Source: Archilochus colubris
Lineage: Eukaryota; Chordata; Aves; Apodiformes; Trochilidae
Length of the DNA stretch: 64,000 nt
NCBI GenBank assembly: GCA_023079485.1
Contig: CM041092.1
Coordinates: 13,901,127-13,965,126, forward strand
Direction of reading: 5' to 3'
A program made the translations under genes and the position numbers. How positions within the stretch are numbered: the first letter of the stretch is position 1; each line of letters starts with the position of its first letter. Shown here piece after piece: positions 12,763 through 25,270 of the stretch. Under the pieces are notes generated by a model. It ran no database searches. It was not told where the DNA came from and was given only the letters and a program-made list of their open reading frames with translations.

Positions 12763-12887
12763 GAAAGAAAAAAAGAGAGAGAGGAAAGGAGGAAGGGAGG
12801 AAGAGAGGGAGGGAGAGAGAAAGAGAGAATGAGAGAAACAGAGAAAGAAAGCAAGAAAGCAAGCAAGAAAGCAAGCAAGAAAGCAGC
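12763..12887. repeat. Polypurine tract with 12-bp tandem repeat
   Basis: 67 consecutive purines (12763-12829) composed of GA, GGA and GGGA words, continuing as purine-rich sequence to 12887. From about 12845 it becomes a tandem repeat of the 12-mer GCAAGAAAGCAA, roughly three units. It is followed by a short ATATATATA run. The open frames on both strands (Lys/Glu/Arg-rich on plus, Ser/Leu/Phe-rich on minus) are by-products of the repeat. The long homopurine run with mirror-like GA blocks is of the type that can adopt triplex (H-DNA) structure. Confidence 0.95.
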
Positions 12888-13405
12888 CACATATATATAC
12901 CCAGCAATATATAGATACTGAAGAAAAAAATAATTTTATTACCTTGTTACTGTGGTACTTTTATGCATTAAACACATCCCACTCTTGTTAGGAAATATTA
13001 TGTATTATAATATTTTTTGAGCCTGCCTAACACAAGAGTTAGGGAAAAAATTGTATGCTAGATGATAGCTTCAAGAGCATGTTTTTTCTTCTTTTTACTT
13101 TTTTCTGCTTAAAGAGGATTAATCATACTTTGTCTGCTGTGTAGTAGCCAAAGACAATAATGTGTACGAAATTAAATGGAAATTAATTTAGAATTTAAAA
13201 AGAAAAATTGTTTGGGGAATAAAGTTATAAAAATATGGTCAACTGCTTGCACTGAACAACAATACAACCATATCCAGGACCTTCAAGCAAGTAAGCTCAG
13301 CAAGACAGGAATCATGATGCTGCTTTTACAAAATTATCACTTATCCAAATTTGCAGGATAAATACTTAATTAAAAGGAGGGTTGGGATTTGTGCATGGAT
13401 TAAAA
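12888..13405. other. Unique AT-rich non-coding DNA
   Basis: AT-rich sequence with no recognised gene or transposon. A short run of ATAT lies at the left edge. Confidence 0.5.
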
Positions 13406-13450
13406 AAAAAATCCCAAAAACCCAAACAAATCAAAAAACCAAAGGAAAAC
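13406..13450. repeat. A/C-rich low-complexity tract
   Basis: An A-run followed by CCCAAAAACCCAAAC-like words, matching in style the tracts at 12087 and 33725. Confidence 0.8.
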
Positions 13451-14563
13451 AGGTAAATAATACTTTCAGGTAATCAGGATTCAGATCATCTGCAGCACAC
13501 AGGCAGTCATGGAACCGAGTATAGTCGATAAACATGAAGAAATAATAAAGGGAAGCTGCTTAAAATTCAGGGATCATGATAAGTGGTCAAAAGAGTATTA
13601 TTTTGCTAGTCATCAGCTATAAGTAGATTCATTTTGAGGAAAGAGAAATAATGTAAGAGAAGAATTGCTCTACCCAATTCTCTCCTGACAGACTTGACTA
13701 AATTTTTTGGATCTTATGTGTCTCTTGACAATCACTCACTGCTTCCTGTTTCTCATTCCTAGGCAGCTTTATTGAGTGTCTTGCCTGCATGTACCTTGAT
13801 TCAGTACAAGTTTGTGGTTTCCCAACCTGTCTTCAGAAATCAGTTAATTCTCTTTGCCTTTTCAGTGACCTTTTTTATATTTAAGGAACAACCTCCTATG
13901 CATCTTCTTTCTCTGAACTGAAAATTTCTATCATCTCTCCTTTTTTTATAGCTTTGGACATTGTTGTCCTCTTCTGGACTCTTTACAGCACATCTAGTTA
14001 TAGACAGATGGCTTGGAAAAAAAGGTATTAGACTTCAACTGTTGTAACAAGATATGAAATGTTTTGCTTCTAAGAGTTTTAAGGGGGAACAAGTCAAATC
14101 TGAATGTGAAAAGGATCTGAGCACTTTTGGAGAGCAATGTCTGCTTTAGGACTTTTTTAAAGCAAGTTTTGCAGAGAATTTGCCATTCCCTTTCAGTGCT
14201 CACTCCAGATGATTGAACATCCACAGAATTTATGAAAATCTTTTAATTGATTTTAAGGGGCTTTCAGAACACTTCCTCCACCCACACACCCAGTAGGCAG
14301 CTGATGGTTGTTGTGAGTGATTAGGGAAGAAGTACTAATGAAACATTGCTATTTCTAGAGTTCTTTCATTCTAAGCAAAGGAATTAGTCATCTTTGTGCT
14401 TTCAGAAGATACTTTTTGAAATATATTAGCCATCTATACATACCCCTCTTCCCATTGTAATCACCTCAAACTGCACTATTCATCACATCTACATTACGCT
14501 TTTATGTATTAAGTTTACTGCAAAACTGTAAGAAAACTCTGACCTTTCCAGCCAGCACTGGAA
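13451..14563. other. Unique non-coding DNA
   Basis: No gene or known repeat recognised. The 76-codon minus-strand frame at 13994-14224 has no recognisable content. Confidence 0.5.
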
Positions 14564-15030
14564 ACACATGAACCTATTGGATCAGGTCCAGAGGAGGGCC
14601 ACAGCAAATTATCAGAAGGTTGGAGCTCCTCTTTGTGAGGGGAGGCCGAGAGAGTTGGGGTTGTACTGCCTGGAGAAAAGAAGGCTCCAGAGAGACTTTA
14701 TAGCTGCCTTTCAATACTTAAAGGGGGCTTTTAAAACGCATCAGGCTTTTTAGTAAGGCCTTTTTGGACAGGGCTAATGGTTTTAAAGGAAAAGAGGGTA
14801 GATTCAGACTAGAAATAAGGAGGAATTTTTTTACGATGAGGGTGGTGAAACTCTGGCACAGGTTGAGCAGAGAGGTGGTAGATGTCCCATCCCTTGAGCT
14901 ATTCAAGGCCAGGTTGGACAGGGCTCTGAGCAACCTGATCTAGTTGAAAATGTGTCTGCTCATTGTAGGGGGATTGAACTAGATGGCCTGTAAAGGTCCC
15001 TTCCAACTCAGGCTATGATTCTAAGTATAA
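14564..15030 (+). mobile_element. CR1 LINE, 3' end with C-terminal RT-frame remnant
   Basis: 5'-truncated CR1. The start encodes a piece of the ORF2 C-terminus (14568-14753: QVQRRATANYQ, then LGLYCLEKRRLQRDFIAAFQ, then YLKGAF), the counterpart of the usual RVQRRAT...[24 protein letters not shown]. Then come the expected 3' blocks: GGTGAAACTCTGGCACAGGTTG, the 'TCAAGGCCAGGTTGGACAGG' block, 'GAGCAACCTGATCTAG', 'GAACTAGATGGCCTGTAAAG' and 'GGTCCCTTCCAACTCAGG', ending in CTATGATTCTAAG. The frame is broken by stops and small indels. The 3' end type is shared with the copy at 58257 ('GGAACTAGATGATCTTTAAG' form), so both belong to related subfamilies. Confidence 0.95.
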
Positions 15031-18000
15031 ACACAGAGTAATGGATCTTTCTAAACGACAGTGATGGGGACCATACGTATCCAGAACTGGTTCACACCTG
15101 GATGTGCATAACAACTACAGATCAGATATAGGGTGTGAAAATAGGAAAGAAGGCAATTCCAAAAGTTCAGTCACCACTTTCCAGGAAGAAAAATTCCAGA
15201 GATGTTTTTCCTTGTCAGTATGAGTGGAAATGTCCTATTTTCACTTAGGAAAAATGTTAACAGTTCTACCCAATTTCTAACTACATTAGTGACAATTTTT
15301 CTAATTGCTTCTGTGGGACCTAGATTTTCATTTCACCATTAATCCCCATGAACACATCCAGTCCCACAGACCAAGTAGGCCCTTTAGCTCTCATAAATGT
15401 GACTCCAGTCCAAGTTTTGGGCCTGACAAAGGGCTCATAGAAGTCTCAATAAAAGTAATTGCCAGAGTTATCCCATCCTTTGTTTGCAAAGGGAGTGTCA
15501 GACAGCTGGTAATCTGTGTTTGGCCTGTCTTGGTGGAAGAAAATGCAAGCTCAAATAGTAGCTGTTATGAGCATCCTGTCGCTCATGTGTTCTGCCATTA
15601 GACACAGAGGCCACAGGTGATCTTGGTAGACTAAGAGCAAGCCTGTCTTTCTTATTTCATATCAAGTATTCTTTCTTTGTGTCCTTTTGTAAACCATGCC
15701 AAAATAATAATCAACACACAACAAATGATCAATCTTCTGCAGAGAAACCTCTTCCCTCTTTGCTACCCACTGAGATATCAGCTGCAAAGTGATCAAAGAT
15801 AGACGTGTACATTGAATATTACAATTACCATGGGAACTAAAAGAAAAATCTGCAAGTGAAGACTAGAAAATGTGATGGTCAAGACTGAACAGAATGGATG
15901 TTTTCTGAGCAGAAACAAATGATTTTAAAATAATAAAAAGAAGCACTCCTTTTATTTCTGCAATTTGTAACCAAGAAGGACAAATTATTCAGCTTTTCAA
16001 AGGTTCAAGTTCAAGAAAATGTACAGCTTTTTCCCAGTGTTCTCCAATCCATGAATTTATAAGATTTTATGCCTTGATATTACCAGTATTAGCAAGGAGG
16101 GAAAACCAAAATCTGAGTAGCTACAAAACCTGAGATATACAGAGACATGGTGTTTGGCGTGAGGTCATTGGGCTGTTCTTTTGCTTTGCTATGCTGTATT
16201 TTATCCTGCTGCCTCTCAAATTTCATATTCTTTTTAGCTGAATTATAAAAGTGTGAAAAAATTATCACTTCAGCTCGCAAACAAGCAAACTCAGAAATCT
16301 ATATTTTGTTGGAAAGCCAGTGAGGTGCTGAATAAAAATAAAAGCAAATATCAAACTAGGGAACAGCCAAAAAACAAAAACCTTCTTGTTCAGTGTTTCC
16401 TCTGCCTAAACACTAGTTTTTCAGTGAGATAGTTACCGAGATACAATTTCTCCAAAGCATAATGCAGTCAAAACGATGGGAGAGAGGCCAGGATAATAGT
16501 CACAAACAAACCTAATTCTCTTACAGCATTTTTCCTCTCCAAAGCACAAGTAAGGGAACATTCTTTTCATTTTGCAGAGTTACAAACCAGGTGGATTAAA
16601 AAGTATTAAATAACAATTTTGTACCTTGAAGCATTAATACCTGCAGTTCCAATTATACTGGTTTAGTAAGCATGGAAAACAATGAGACTACTGTCATACC
16701 AATGAAACTGTATCAGATGCCCTCAGGTAAGTCCAACATTAAGTGCATGAGAGGTGGGAATGGATAAGGAAGAGCTTTAAATAAAAATAATACTAGGATG
16801 GTTTTGCTGGTGTAGAGGTGTCTGGTTCCTGTGTTAAAATACTGACTGCAGTCAGATATGAGAGCAAACTCTGGGTAAGAGAACGTGTGGACATTCACAG
16901 AGATCTCACTGGATAAAGAGACGAAGACTGTGGCAGGTTTTGTAGGGTTTGTAAAATATTGCATGGGTTACAGGAAGAGGCAGGACTGATAAAAAACACT
17001 GATGGCTTGCTAAGTGTGTTTACAGATTACATGCCTTGGCATACTGCTGTTTTAATGCAAACTCTTTCAAGACGAAAGTGCTCAGTATATTTGTTTATGT
17101 ATACTTGTTCTGCACTGAGTAATTCAAATTGCACCACATCACTGGAGCACCACATTTTTATTACATTAATGTGGCTGTGATGGTTTTGTAGAATAAGAAA
17201 TGGTATTTTTTTATGTATATTACTGCAATGATTATACTGATTGAATATAACAGTCCACAAATTTGAAGTCAAAGTTGTTTTGGGACACAAATTGTCCAGC
17301 TCTGCTTTCTTTGATGCAGATCTCAACTACAGTGACTCAGCTATTAGACTTCAAAGGGTACCAGAGACTTGTAGAGTTCAAGTTCTTCTGAATTCCCTTG
17401 AAATTTACTCCAAATGTCAGATCTAAATCTACCGTACAATAATGTCTTGAAGGTAGAAAGTTTAAAAAGCAAAAGGTTTGCAGAGACTGTAAGGGGTTTG
17501 TTGTTTTTTTTTTTTAAAGTCAATCAATACTCTGAATTCTGCCTCTTTTAGAGAGATATAAAGGCAATGGATTAGCTAAAGGTATTTTTTCTTGACAGCT
17601 CTTCAGTTCAAAAAGTCACAATGTTGAAAACAACTTTACTAATGGAAAATAATATTTTGTTTTTCAATCCTTAATTTATATGAATATGATTTTTTTTTTG
17701 CTATACTTTAAGAAAGGCTGAAAATTCCTCTGTACTCACAGACCTCTATGATATTGTTTGATAGAGAGTTACATTTTTCTCCTGGGTAAAAACATTTTTA
17801 TTACATTCATCAGATCTTAAAGATAATTTTATTAAAACTAAAAGAGATCTAAGTGTATTGGACAAACACGGATGCTCTGTGGAAAAGCTACTCTGCCCAC
17901 AGAGACAATTTGTCAGAAAAATATTTAATCATAGCTTTTTGATCCAGCATATTTATTGTTTAGTATTTCACTCAGTGACTTCTTTGTTTCTTTATCAGTT

Positions 18001-19751
18001 ATTTCTAACATTTTTTAACCTCTACTCAGACAATTAAGAGACTTGTAATAGAAGCAAGTCTGTTCATTTGCAATTTGGGCACTTTCAAGCAAACAAAATC
18101 CAATCAGGAAGCTAATTTCTCTCTGGTTCATGAAGATCCATATTTCCCACTGCACAGACATACTCCAAGCACTCCTCTACTTTTCCCATTCCAATGCTCT
18201 CCTCCCAGAGTCATCCCTGGGTTATCTAAAGTCATTGCAAGCAACTGAAAATTTTCATGAGCATGGAATTTTCCACTGACTCAGACTTGCCAGCAGAGAC
18301 CTATCAGGTTTGTCAGAGGTTTAGATGAAAATGACAAAAACCTGACAGAGTGCTTGGCTAGTTTTCTGCCATTCATTCAACTGCTTTCCTATATTAATTT
18401 CTTCCTAGCATGTGAGCCTCAGTGCCTCCACAAAGAGGAATTTGCTGGATCCAGACAACATTTTTGAGGCTAAGGAGGTCTACAGCTGAAAAGGCCAAAA
18501 AGTATAAGTGACGTGCTGGCTGGGAACAAACTGGAAACAGATATGAACCTTATCTTTTGGAATAGATTTTTTTTCTTGAGATTCCTCCATGAAAAATACA
18601 TACTTTTTAAAATAAAAAGTCACTCAAATTTCAGATATTTTCTCTATTCTCAGTGCCAAAAATTCAAGCAGGTTTTTTTCTTTGTTTCTTTGTTTTATTT
18701 TTTTTCATTTCTCAGTTCTTCTATAACTCTCTCTATGGAAATGAATTTGAACTGCTGAGAATATTATTGCTCTCAAGCACTAACAGTATTTGGAAGATGT
18801 GCCAAAATACTTATGGCTATAGTACATACTTCCCAAACAAATAGCAATAGATGTGTCTCAGGTATTGTCCTTTTATATTGTCTTTTCCTTATCAGCTTAT
18901 TTATATTGCTTAAAACCAAATGCAAACATATACCATTCCACTCATAAAATTATCCCTTATCACCCCCCACTGCCATCCTATAATGATCAGGGCACCTTGC
19001 AGCAGTTTCCCAGCATGGGGAATAGAGCATAATCCAGCCTTTCTGGAACAAATTACTCCCAAGAAGGCAGCAGAACCACTGCTTCACATTAAACTGTTTC
19101 ACGTGGCAAAAGAGTGGAGAGCAGATGGAGCCTTAAAGCCAATGGCTTCTTGCAACATGTAAAGGCCTCCTTCTGCTCAGAGCATTTTCACTTTTTTCAG
19201 TGATGTCTCACCCCTGAAATGAATTTCAGAATAACATTTTAGTTCAGTATTCTGTTCACTCCTATTTGTAATAGTCTTAAAAAGCCTATTTGGGAACCAA
19301 TAAATAAAATTTCCAGTTTAGAGTGGAAATTTCCATACATATTAAATGTTCTTTTCTGCCTTTCAGTAGCTAAATACAGAAGTCAAGATATGTGACTTTT
19401 TATTACTGTTCTCAGCCTAAATTTTCTATGTTTATTTATATATTGTAGTCCTGAAGAAGACAGATATTACACCTTGAACATCTCAACCTCTTTGATGCAG
19501 TTGTATGAGCTATAAATCATAAAGTTTGTATTAAAGATTGTGTGCTTGTCACTTAAAACAGTGACTTAAAAACAAAGACAGAAGCAAGCAAAACCAAAAT
19601 GAAATGTATGTAAAGAGTATTGTGGTCCAGAATTATGTGCCTTTTTTTTTTACTTTTGAAAGAAAGAGATGGGATCATCAGAAAAGAAGCTGAAGGCTTC
19701 AAAAGGAACTAGTAAATGAAATCAGAAATAGTAATATAACAAAAGCATATA
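15031..19751. other. Unique non-coding DNA, no gene seen
   Basis: AT-rich sequence with short open frames up to about 99 codons (15305-15601, 17027-17326), none recognisable. T-runs lie near 17500 and 17690 and a T-rich stretch near 18660-18710. No transposon ends were recognised. Confidence 0.55.
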
Positions 19752-19835
19752 CCACAGAATGTTTTGGGTTGGAAGAGACATCCAAGGTCATCCAGTCAAA
19801 CCTTTGACCAGCACCATAACCTTAGTCTAATTTTT
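19752..19835 (-). mobile_element. CR1 LINE, short 3'-end fragment
   Basis: Starts with CCACAGAATGTTTTGGGTTGG, AGAGACATCCAAGGTCATCC and AGTCAAACC: the reverse complement of a CR1 terminus, which in this orientation usually reads CACAGAATGGTTTGGGTTGGAAGGGACCT...ATC. Only the last 60 to 80 bases of the element are left. The inner boundary is uncertain because similarity fades after about 19835. Confidence 0.85.
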
Positions 19836-20639
19836 CACTGGTAGTTATATATTAATAAATAGTTATTTAACAAAGTGACCAATATTTAAGGTTCTTTCAG
19901 GTTAAACACAATAATGTAATAAAAAAAATATAAAGAAATATTTATCCTATTAAAAAAAGTAATAATTACATGGTCCTGGAATCATAATGGTTAATTGATA
20001 GACACATCTTCACACTTTCTTGAAGGAGTGCTAATGTTGGGTTTTTTTAAAATAAAATGTGAAAAATCTATCACTCAGTAAAATTCCTTTTCTTCAAAAA
20101 AATGATCAGTACAGCATTTTTGGCTTTCATAACTCAGACATCAAAATATTTGATGTATTAAGCCCAGCAACACTGAAATAGTTGAGACCTGTGGCTTGAT
20201 TTTCCTTTTCTTGCTTTTTCACTGTTTTTAAGTAGATTTTATTCCCTGTGATTTTGGAGAAAAGATGGAAAAATCAAACTTAAGTGCAAATTGAATACTT
20301 TGAAATGATAAAAAAAGTCCATAAAAATAAAATTAGGCTTTTATTGCTATTAGAAGAACCCTCACACTTTTCTGGTTTCTCATAATCGCAGGATCAGAGA
20401 ATTTTAACATTTTGTTGTAGATACTACAGCTGCTTTTTCATACAATTTTTTTTTTTGAGAAGCCTTAATGTATGTGGCAGCACACAGCTGAAACCTAGTT
20501 TAATGTAATATCAACATCTTGAATAATATTCAGCTAAGCTAAAGTTTTAGTCAGTATAATATCTACATTACCAAGGGAATGGGAAAGACCTGTCTTTTCC
20601 ATGTGACTGCCCTAAATAAAGCTCCATCTTCACATAACA

Positions 20640-21115
20640 GGCAGTTTAAGAGCACTCTGCCAGTGGTAGGAGGGCATGCAAGCTGCTGATATAAAATCTC
20701 AAATTGTTCATCAAGCCCATCCTGGAGGGCTGAGGGCTGGGGGAAGCTGCCAACCCTTTGCTGTCAGGATGCACTCAGGCAGCCTTCCCACCTGGGAGGC
20801 ACCCAGCACAAACCATACATTCCAGGTTTCAGCTTTTGTCATCTTTTTGCAGTGTTCTTGTCCATGCTGTTCATGGGAAGAAGCCGCAAGGTCTGGCCCT
20901 ACACCAGGATTTCTGGATACAGTGGGAAGAGACCAGTGTCCATTGCTCAGAGCAGGGAAAAAATATCTCCTCTCTGGGCCTCAGGGTAGGCATCAGTCCT
21001 GGCCCAGGCAGAGACCACACAAGGATTATAACCCACATCTAAACCAGAGTTGGCCTTCCTTGGATCAAGCCTGACTTTCTGCCTGCCCAGGACAAAATGG
21101 AGACAGGCTGATGGC
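20640..21115. other. GC-richer stretch with two overlapping open frames; nature unknown
   Basis: This stretch is clearly richer in G and C than its flanks. It carries open frames of 132 codons (20676-21074) and 94 codons (20758-21042) in different phases, neither recognisable. Inside it, a pyrimidine-rich CATCTTTTTGCAG ends near 20852, and GGGTAGGC near 20987 could act as a poor donor. It could be a non-coding RNA exon, an old unrecognised repeat or simply a GC fluctuation. Confidence 0.15.
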
Positions 21116-23676
21116 TTATTCTATTCAGTCCTTTGAAAGTGAATATTTTTATTTGGAACCCCCTACTTAGTCTTAACCAATTACTCTCCCTTTTTTAAAT
21201 CTTTACTTCTTAAACTGGTGAATCTTTGTGCTTTTAAAACATTATTTACTAGCACAGATCAAACAAGTTAATACAGAAACCCGTACAGATTATTAAGACT
21301 TCAAAGCAGGGTTAGAGTGCATTGAGTGATACACTGATACACACTACCTCTTGAAACCTGTTAGACATACAAAGATTATTAAGTATCTTTCTACCCACTA
21401 CCCTTAACAGCTCCTTAAGAACCTGGATTTATTTTGTTATGCTTTCGTCGTCTTCTCAATTCTCAATGATTCAACTCTTACAGCTCTTCTTCACAAAACC
21501 TTACTGGTTTAGCCCTTGAAATCACTGAGCTCATTGCACACTGCCAAAGAAAGTTAAGGTGGGAAGGAAATAATCCCCAATACTGTGAAAAATACTGAAT
21601 TTACAGTATTTTTTTTAAACCCATGTTTAATGTAATCACATATTTACTCAGAATCACTTGACACTAATTTAAGTGAGAGATGTCACAAGCTGAAATGTCA
21701 TTTTTTGCAAGTTAATGTCATGCTATTTCTGGAGAAAAATTTAGTAAATAACCTGATTAAAAAAAGATTTGTCACAATGTAAAAAATGAACTTAAAGAAA
21801 TCAGCTATGCATTTTATATACAGGCAGTGAGATCTCTCTAGGCTGGGAAGGAAGAGTATCAGCCACATTGAGAGCAAAAATAGGACAGAGATATTCTGTG
21901 ACTGACAGCCCTATTTCCAATCCTGCTCCCAGGCCAAGAGAACACAGAGAAGCATCCTAACCACCTCGGTTCACAAATCACACACTGTACAAAACACCCA
22001 CTATATCCAGCCTTGTCAAAGGGAGCTTTCTTCAAGCAAAGAAAGAGTAAGAGGTACACCAGAACAGTATAATTTATTCTCCAGACCTCCTTTTTTTCAG
22101 AACAAATCTACAGTTCAGTTATCTGAAGAACTGGCCAGCAAATCTCATGAGAACCATATTAGCAACATCCCAAGTGGAAAGAGCCAACGAAGGAGTTCCA
22201 GAGAATGCTTTTCCACACAGCCAAATAAATCAAAATGAAATTTTCTCAGGGGAATAGAGTGCATCTTCAAATCAGGTTGTTTGAGGACAAATAGTATTTT
22301 GAATCTTTTTGCTTTTATAGAGATTTTTTTTAGGAGTCCTACTTTCATTTAATACTTTTTGTTTCCTAAGCTTTCTGCAAAGAAAAAATTATGAAAAAAA
22401 GTCAGGGATATGTCAACAAAAAAACAAATTCCCATTTTCCTTTGCTCCTCTCAAGAGAGGAAAAAAATATTTATCTATTTTTAACTGCAAGATTGAAATC
22501 CTTTTATTCCTGTTCTAAAGAACCTAAAAATCCTTGAGGCTGTGGTAAAAATTACAATCAAAGGAACTGATCAAATGCTTGTACTAACAAGCAGTAAAAT
22601 TTCACCAACTTCAGCTGGTAAAAAAAGGCGAAATTCGTATGATAGAATGGACTAACAAGTTTAATTTCTATGGAACTTGCTATGATGATATGAAATGGGA
22701 AGTTACTTGCCCACATCACTTTTCACAGAACAGAATTCAGCAAATTCCCAGTAGCGTGTCTGATAATTTAAACCTTTTATTTTTCCTCCTCCCTTGGGAG
22801 GGTAGAGTTGCTCAAACATATTAATTATTCAGAATTCTACATTGATTTCTTTGCCTCAGATATTAAGCCTATGATTATTATGAGCAATCTGAGCTCTCAT
22901 TTTCTCCAGAGGGTCAGAGGACTGGCATGGCACTTTTTTCAGTCTCCTAGGTAAAGAGCTAGCTTAAAATCCTGTTCCAGCCACTACATGACTGGTTTTG
23001 AACTTCCCTTTCTGTGATTGCTCATCCTAATGAAACTTGATTGGGGTGATGTTAATAGAAGGTGAAGTTCTTGCTGATTGTACCAGGTTACTGCATCATT
23101 TTAGTCCTTAAGTACTTAAGGCACATTGTGGAAGAAAAAGATACACAGTCCCTTTCCTAATGGGTTTAGAATCATAGAATCATATTCTGTCCTATATTGA
23201 ATTTATATCATGCTGTGCCATGTCCTAGGTAAATACAATTAAATATATAACAGTATAAGTTCCTGAGTATAACTCAATAAGTTCCTGAGTGGCCATAAGG
23301 TAAAAGAGTCCAACAGTGGTAGTGCTCCTTTTAGTTACTTCTGTTAAGCAGGCATGCAGCTCCATCTTGGAGCAGAAAGATGCTGCAGCCCTCCTTTACC
23401 TGCCATTGAGTGTAGCATGGTTGTGCTTCTGCTTTTGTTGTGGAAAGAAGAAAGCGAGCCAGACTAGAAGGGAGATGGTGTCTGTCTTCCTTTGCTTGAA
23501 AGATACCAAGGCCTTTTGGGTCAGCTAAGTATTGGTTAAAGTGTTGATCTTAAGGGCAGGCCAAATCTACACTGTTGTGTATAAATAAAAAATAAACAAG
23601 AAACCCCACAAACGTTATTGCCACAGGAGACTGGAGGCAGAAGGCAACAAAAGCTTCAAAACAGATAGAATAAATC

Positions 23677-24087
23677 ATGCTCAACAGGTCCCAGCGGATA
23701 CTGAAGGGAATAGGTGAAGATGTGCCTTCTCACATTGCTACTGCAGTAACTGCAGCTGCAGAGGAAGCAGCAGGAGAAATGTCTGCACACTGCCTTCAGA
23801 CTACCTCCAAGCTCACGCAGTCTCCCCAGCCCCTTCAGTCCCAGGCAGGATGGATCCTTGCTCTGACTCAGCAGGTTCCCTTTGACGCTATTAAAAATCC
23901 TAGGATCTTTCCCACTTTATCAGCAAAATATGGATCTTCTATTGAGAAGTTTCCTAGCCTGGAGCAAGCCTGTCAGATGGACACACTGATTTATTTATGT
24001 TTCATGCAGGCTGTGAGCACCAGAGGCAGGCCTGGGCATGAGTGTATAGCACATTATCTGGCTGGGAGCCTGCTTGGCATGCAGTGA
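23677..24087 (+). other. Longest open frame (136 codons), probably not a gene
   Basis: Begins with MLNRSQRILKGIGEDVPSHI and has an alanine/glutamate-rich patch (TAVTAAAEEAAGEM, residues about 22-35), encoded by CTGCAG-rich DNA. It has no signal peptide, membrane segment or family motif I can recognise. There is no splice context, no upstream CpG-rich promoter, and length near the chance maximum for 64 kb. A lineage-specific ORF or a relic of an unrecognised retroelement cannot be excluded from sequence alone. Confidence 0.12.
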
Positions 24088-24649
24088 GAAACAGAATGAG
24101 CTGCTCTGCATTTGTTGCTGGGAACAGCAAGCACTTAGGCAGTGACCATCACCCCTTCTTACCTCAGATTAACCAGTTCATGTAGCTACACCCTTGGGCT
24201 GCTGTACTGAATAGGAATGTCCTTTACTTTTCTCCTGCTTCCTTACAAAAGTCCCCATCAATTTGTTCTTACCTAGGGTGTTTACTTCTAGCATAACTGA
24301 CTCCTGCCTGGCTTCTGAATTGCTCATGTGTGTTTGTGCCACTAGCAGATTTTAGAAATTATGCCTAAGATGCTGATGTTCTTTCCCTTGGAGAGACATT
24401 GGGTGAGATTTCCCAGCTCCTACCCTCCTGGTGTAAGAAAGAAAGTGACAGGTACTGTTCCCTGCACCCTGAGGCAGTGTTCCCCATGGGACAGGTGATA
24501 TCTCTTTCTAAATATAAAATCATATATCAGGAACCGTATTGGGTCCTGGTAGAACACCATGGAATATGAACTTCAAGTAAATTAAAGTCACATCAACTTA
24601 TCCACCATATGAATCTGACCACTGGGAAATGAATGTAACATACTCCCTA

Positions 24650-24825
24650 CAGTGAAACAGGTTGTCCTGAGAGGTGATACGAGCCCCATCCCTGGAGCCC
24701 TGGACAGGGTTCTGAACAACCTGATATAGTTGAAGACATCCCTGCCTACAGCAGGGAGGGTCGACTAGATGACCTTTAAATGTCCTTTCCAACCCAGACC
24801 AATCTATGATTCTATGATTTTAGCA
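24650..24825 (+). mobile_element. CR1 LINE, 3'-end fragment with terminal octamer repeat
   Basis: A 5'-truncated CR1 tail: GTGAAACAGGTTGTCCTGAGAGG, 'CCCCATCCCTGGAGCCCTGG', 'GAACAACCTGATATAGTTGA', 'GGGTCGACTAGATGACCT' and 'CCTTTCCAACCCAGACC', ending in CTATGATTCTATGAT. The end shows about two units of the ATTCTATG repeat typical of intact CR1 3' termini, so the 3' end is complete. Confidence 0.93.
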
Positions 24826-25069
24826 ACTACAGGGGCACTAATTTGCTCCCAGTCCTGCACAGAGCTGCCTGCACTTGCCACTCATGGCTGTTCATAAGGA
24901 TGTTCATCCAAAGAAGGGTCTAGCTCTGCCAGTGAACTATGGCTGGTGAACACAGTACTAAAGTTAAACATAACAGGATTTATATTCCAGGCTACTCTGA
25001 AATCCAAACACCTCAAAATACAAGAAAATAGAATAAAACATATAATTAAAAAAATAGAAAAATACAATA

Positions 25070-25270
25070 AAACTTTTTCTTTGAGGGTGACCAAGTAGTG
25101 GAATAGATTACAAAGAGAGGTAGTGAAATCTCCATCCCTGAAGATGATTAAAAACAACTGGACATGGCTGCGGACAATCTGACTTAGTTATCCCTGCTTT
25201 GGGAAGTAGTTTTGGATTTGGCAATAGCCAGAGGTGCCTTCCAAACTTGGCAATGCTGTAATTCTATAAA
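25070..25270 (+). mobile_element. CR1 LINE, diverged 3'-end fragment
   Basis: Contains TTGAGGGTGACCAAGTAGTG, GAATAGATTACAAAGAGAGG, 'GTGAAATCTCCATCCCTGAAG', 'CTGGACATGGCTGCGGACAA', CTGACTTAG, CCCTGCTTTGGG, 'AGAGGTGCCTTCCAAACTTG' and AATTCTATAAA. This follows the order of a different CR1 3' subfamily, in which 'GACCCTGCTTCGGCAGGGGG' replaces the 'CCCATGGCAGGG' block. It is more diverged than its neighbours and carries an extra segment before the terminus. It lies about 245 bases from the CR1 piece at 24650 on the same strand; the differing 3' ends suggest two insertions, not one interrupted copy. Confidence 0.85.

Larger units (their letters stand above)
19836..24649. other. Unique non-coding DNA, no supported gene
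   Basis: Contains a relatively GC-rich stretch at about 20640-21115 and the longest open frame of the window at 23677-24087, both treated separately. A 14-bp word ATAAGTTCCTGAGT is repeated with a 22-bp period at 23255 and 23277. An AGAATCATAGAATCAT run near 23169 recalls a CR1 terminus, but no other CR1 sequence adjoins it. Confidence 0.5.

Noticed and set aside
12603..12921. Open frames of 61-95 codons on both strands
   Set aside because: Generated by the polypurine tract; the translated sequence is repetitive Lys/Glu/Arg or Ser/Leu/Phe.
23165..23190. AGAATCATAGAATCAT run resembling the terminus of a minus-strand CR1
   Set aside because: No other CR1 block follows (no GGTTGGAA...GACC sequence), so a 16-base similarity is too little.
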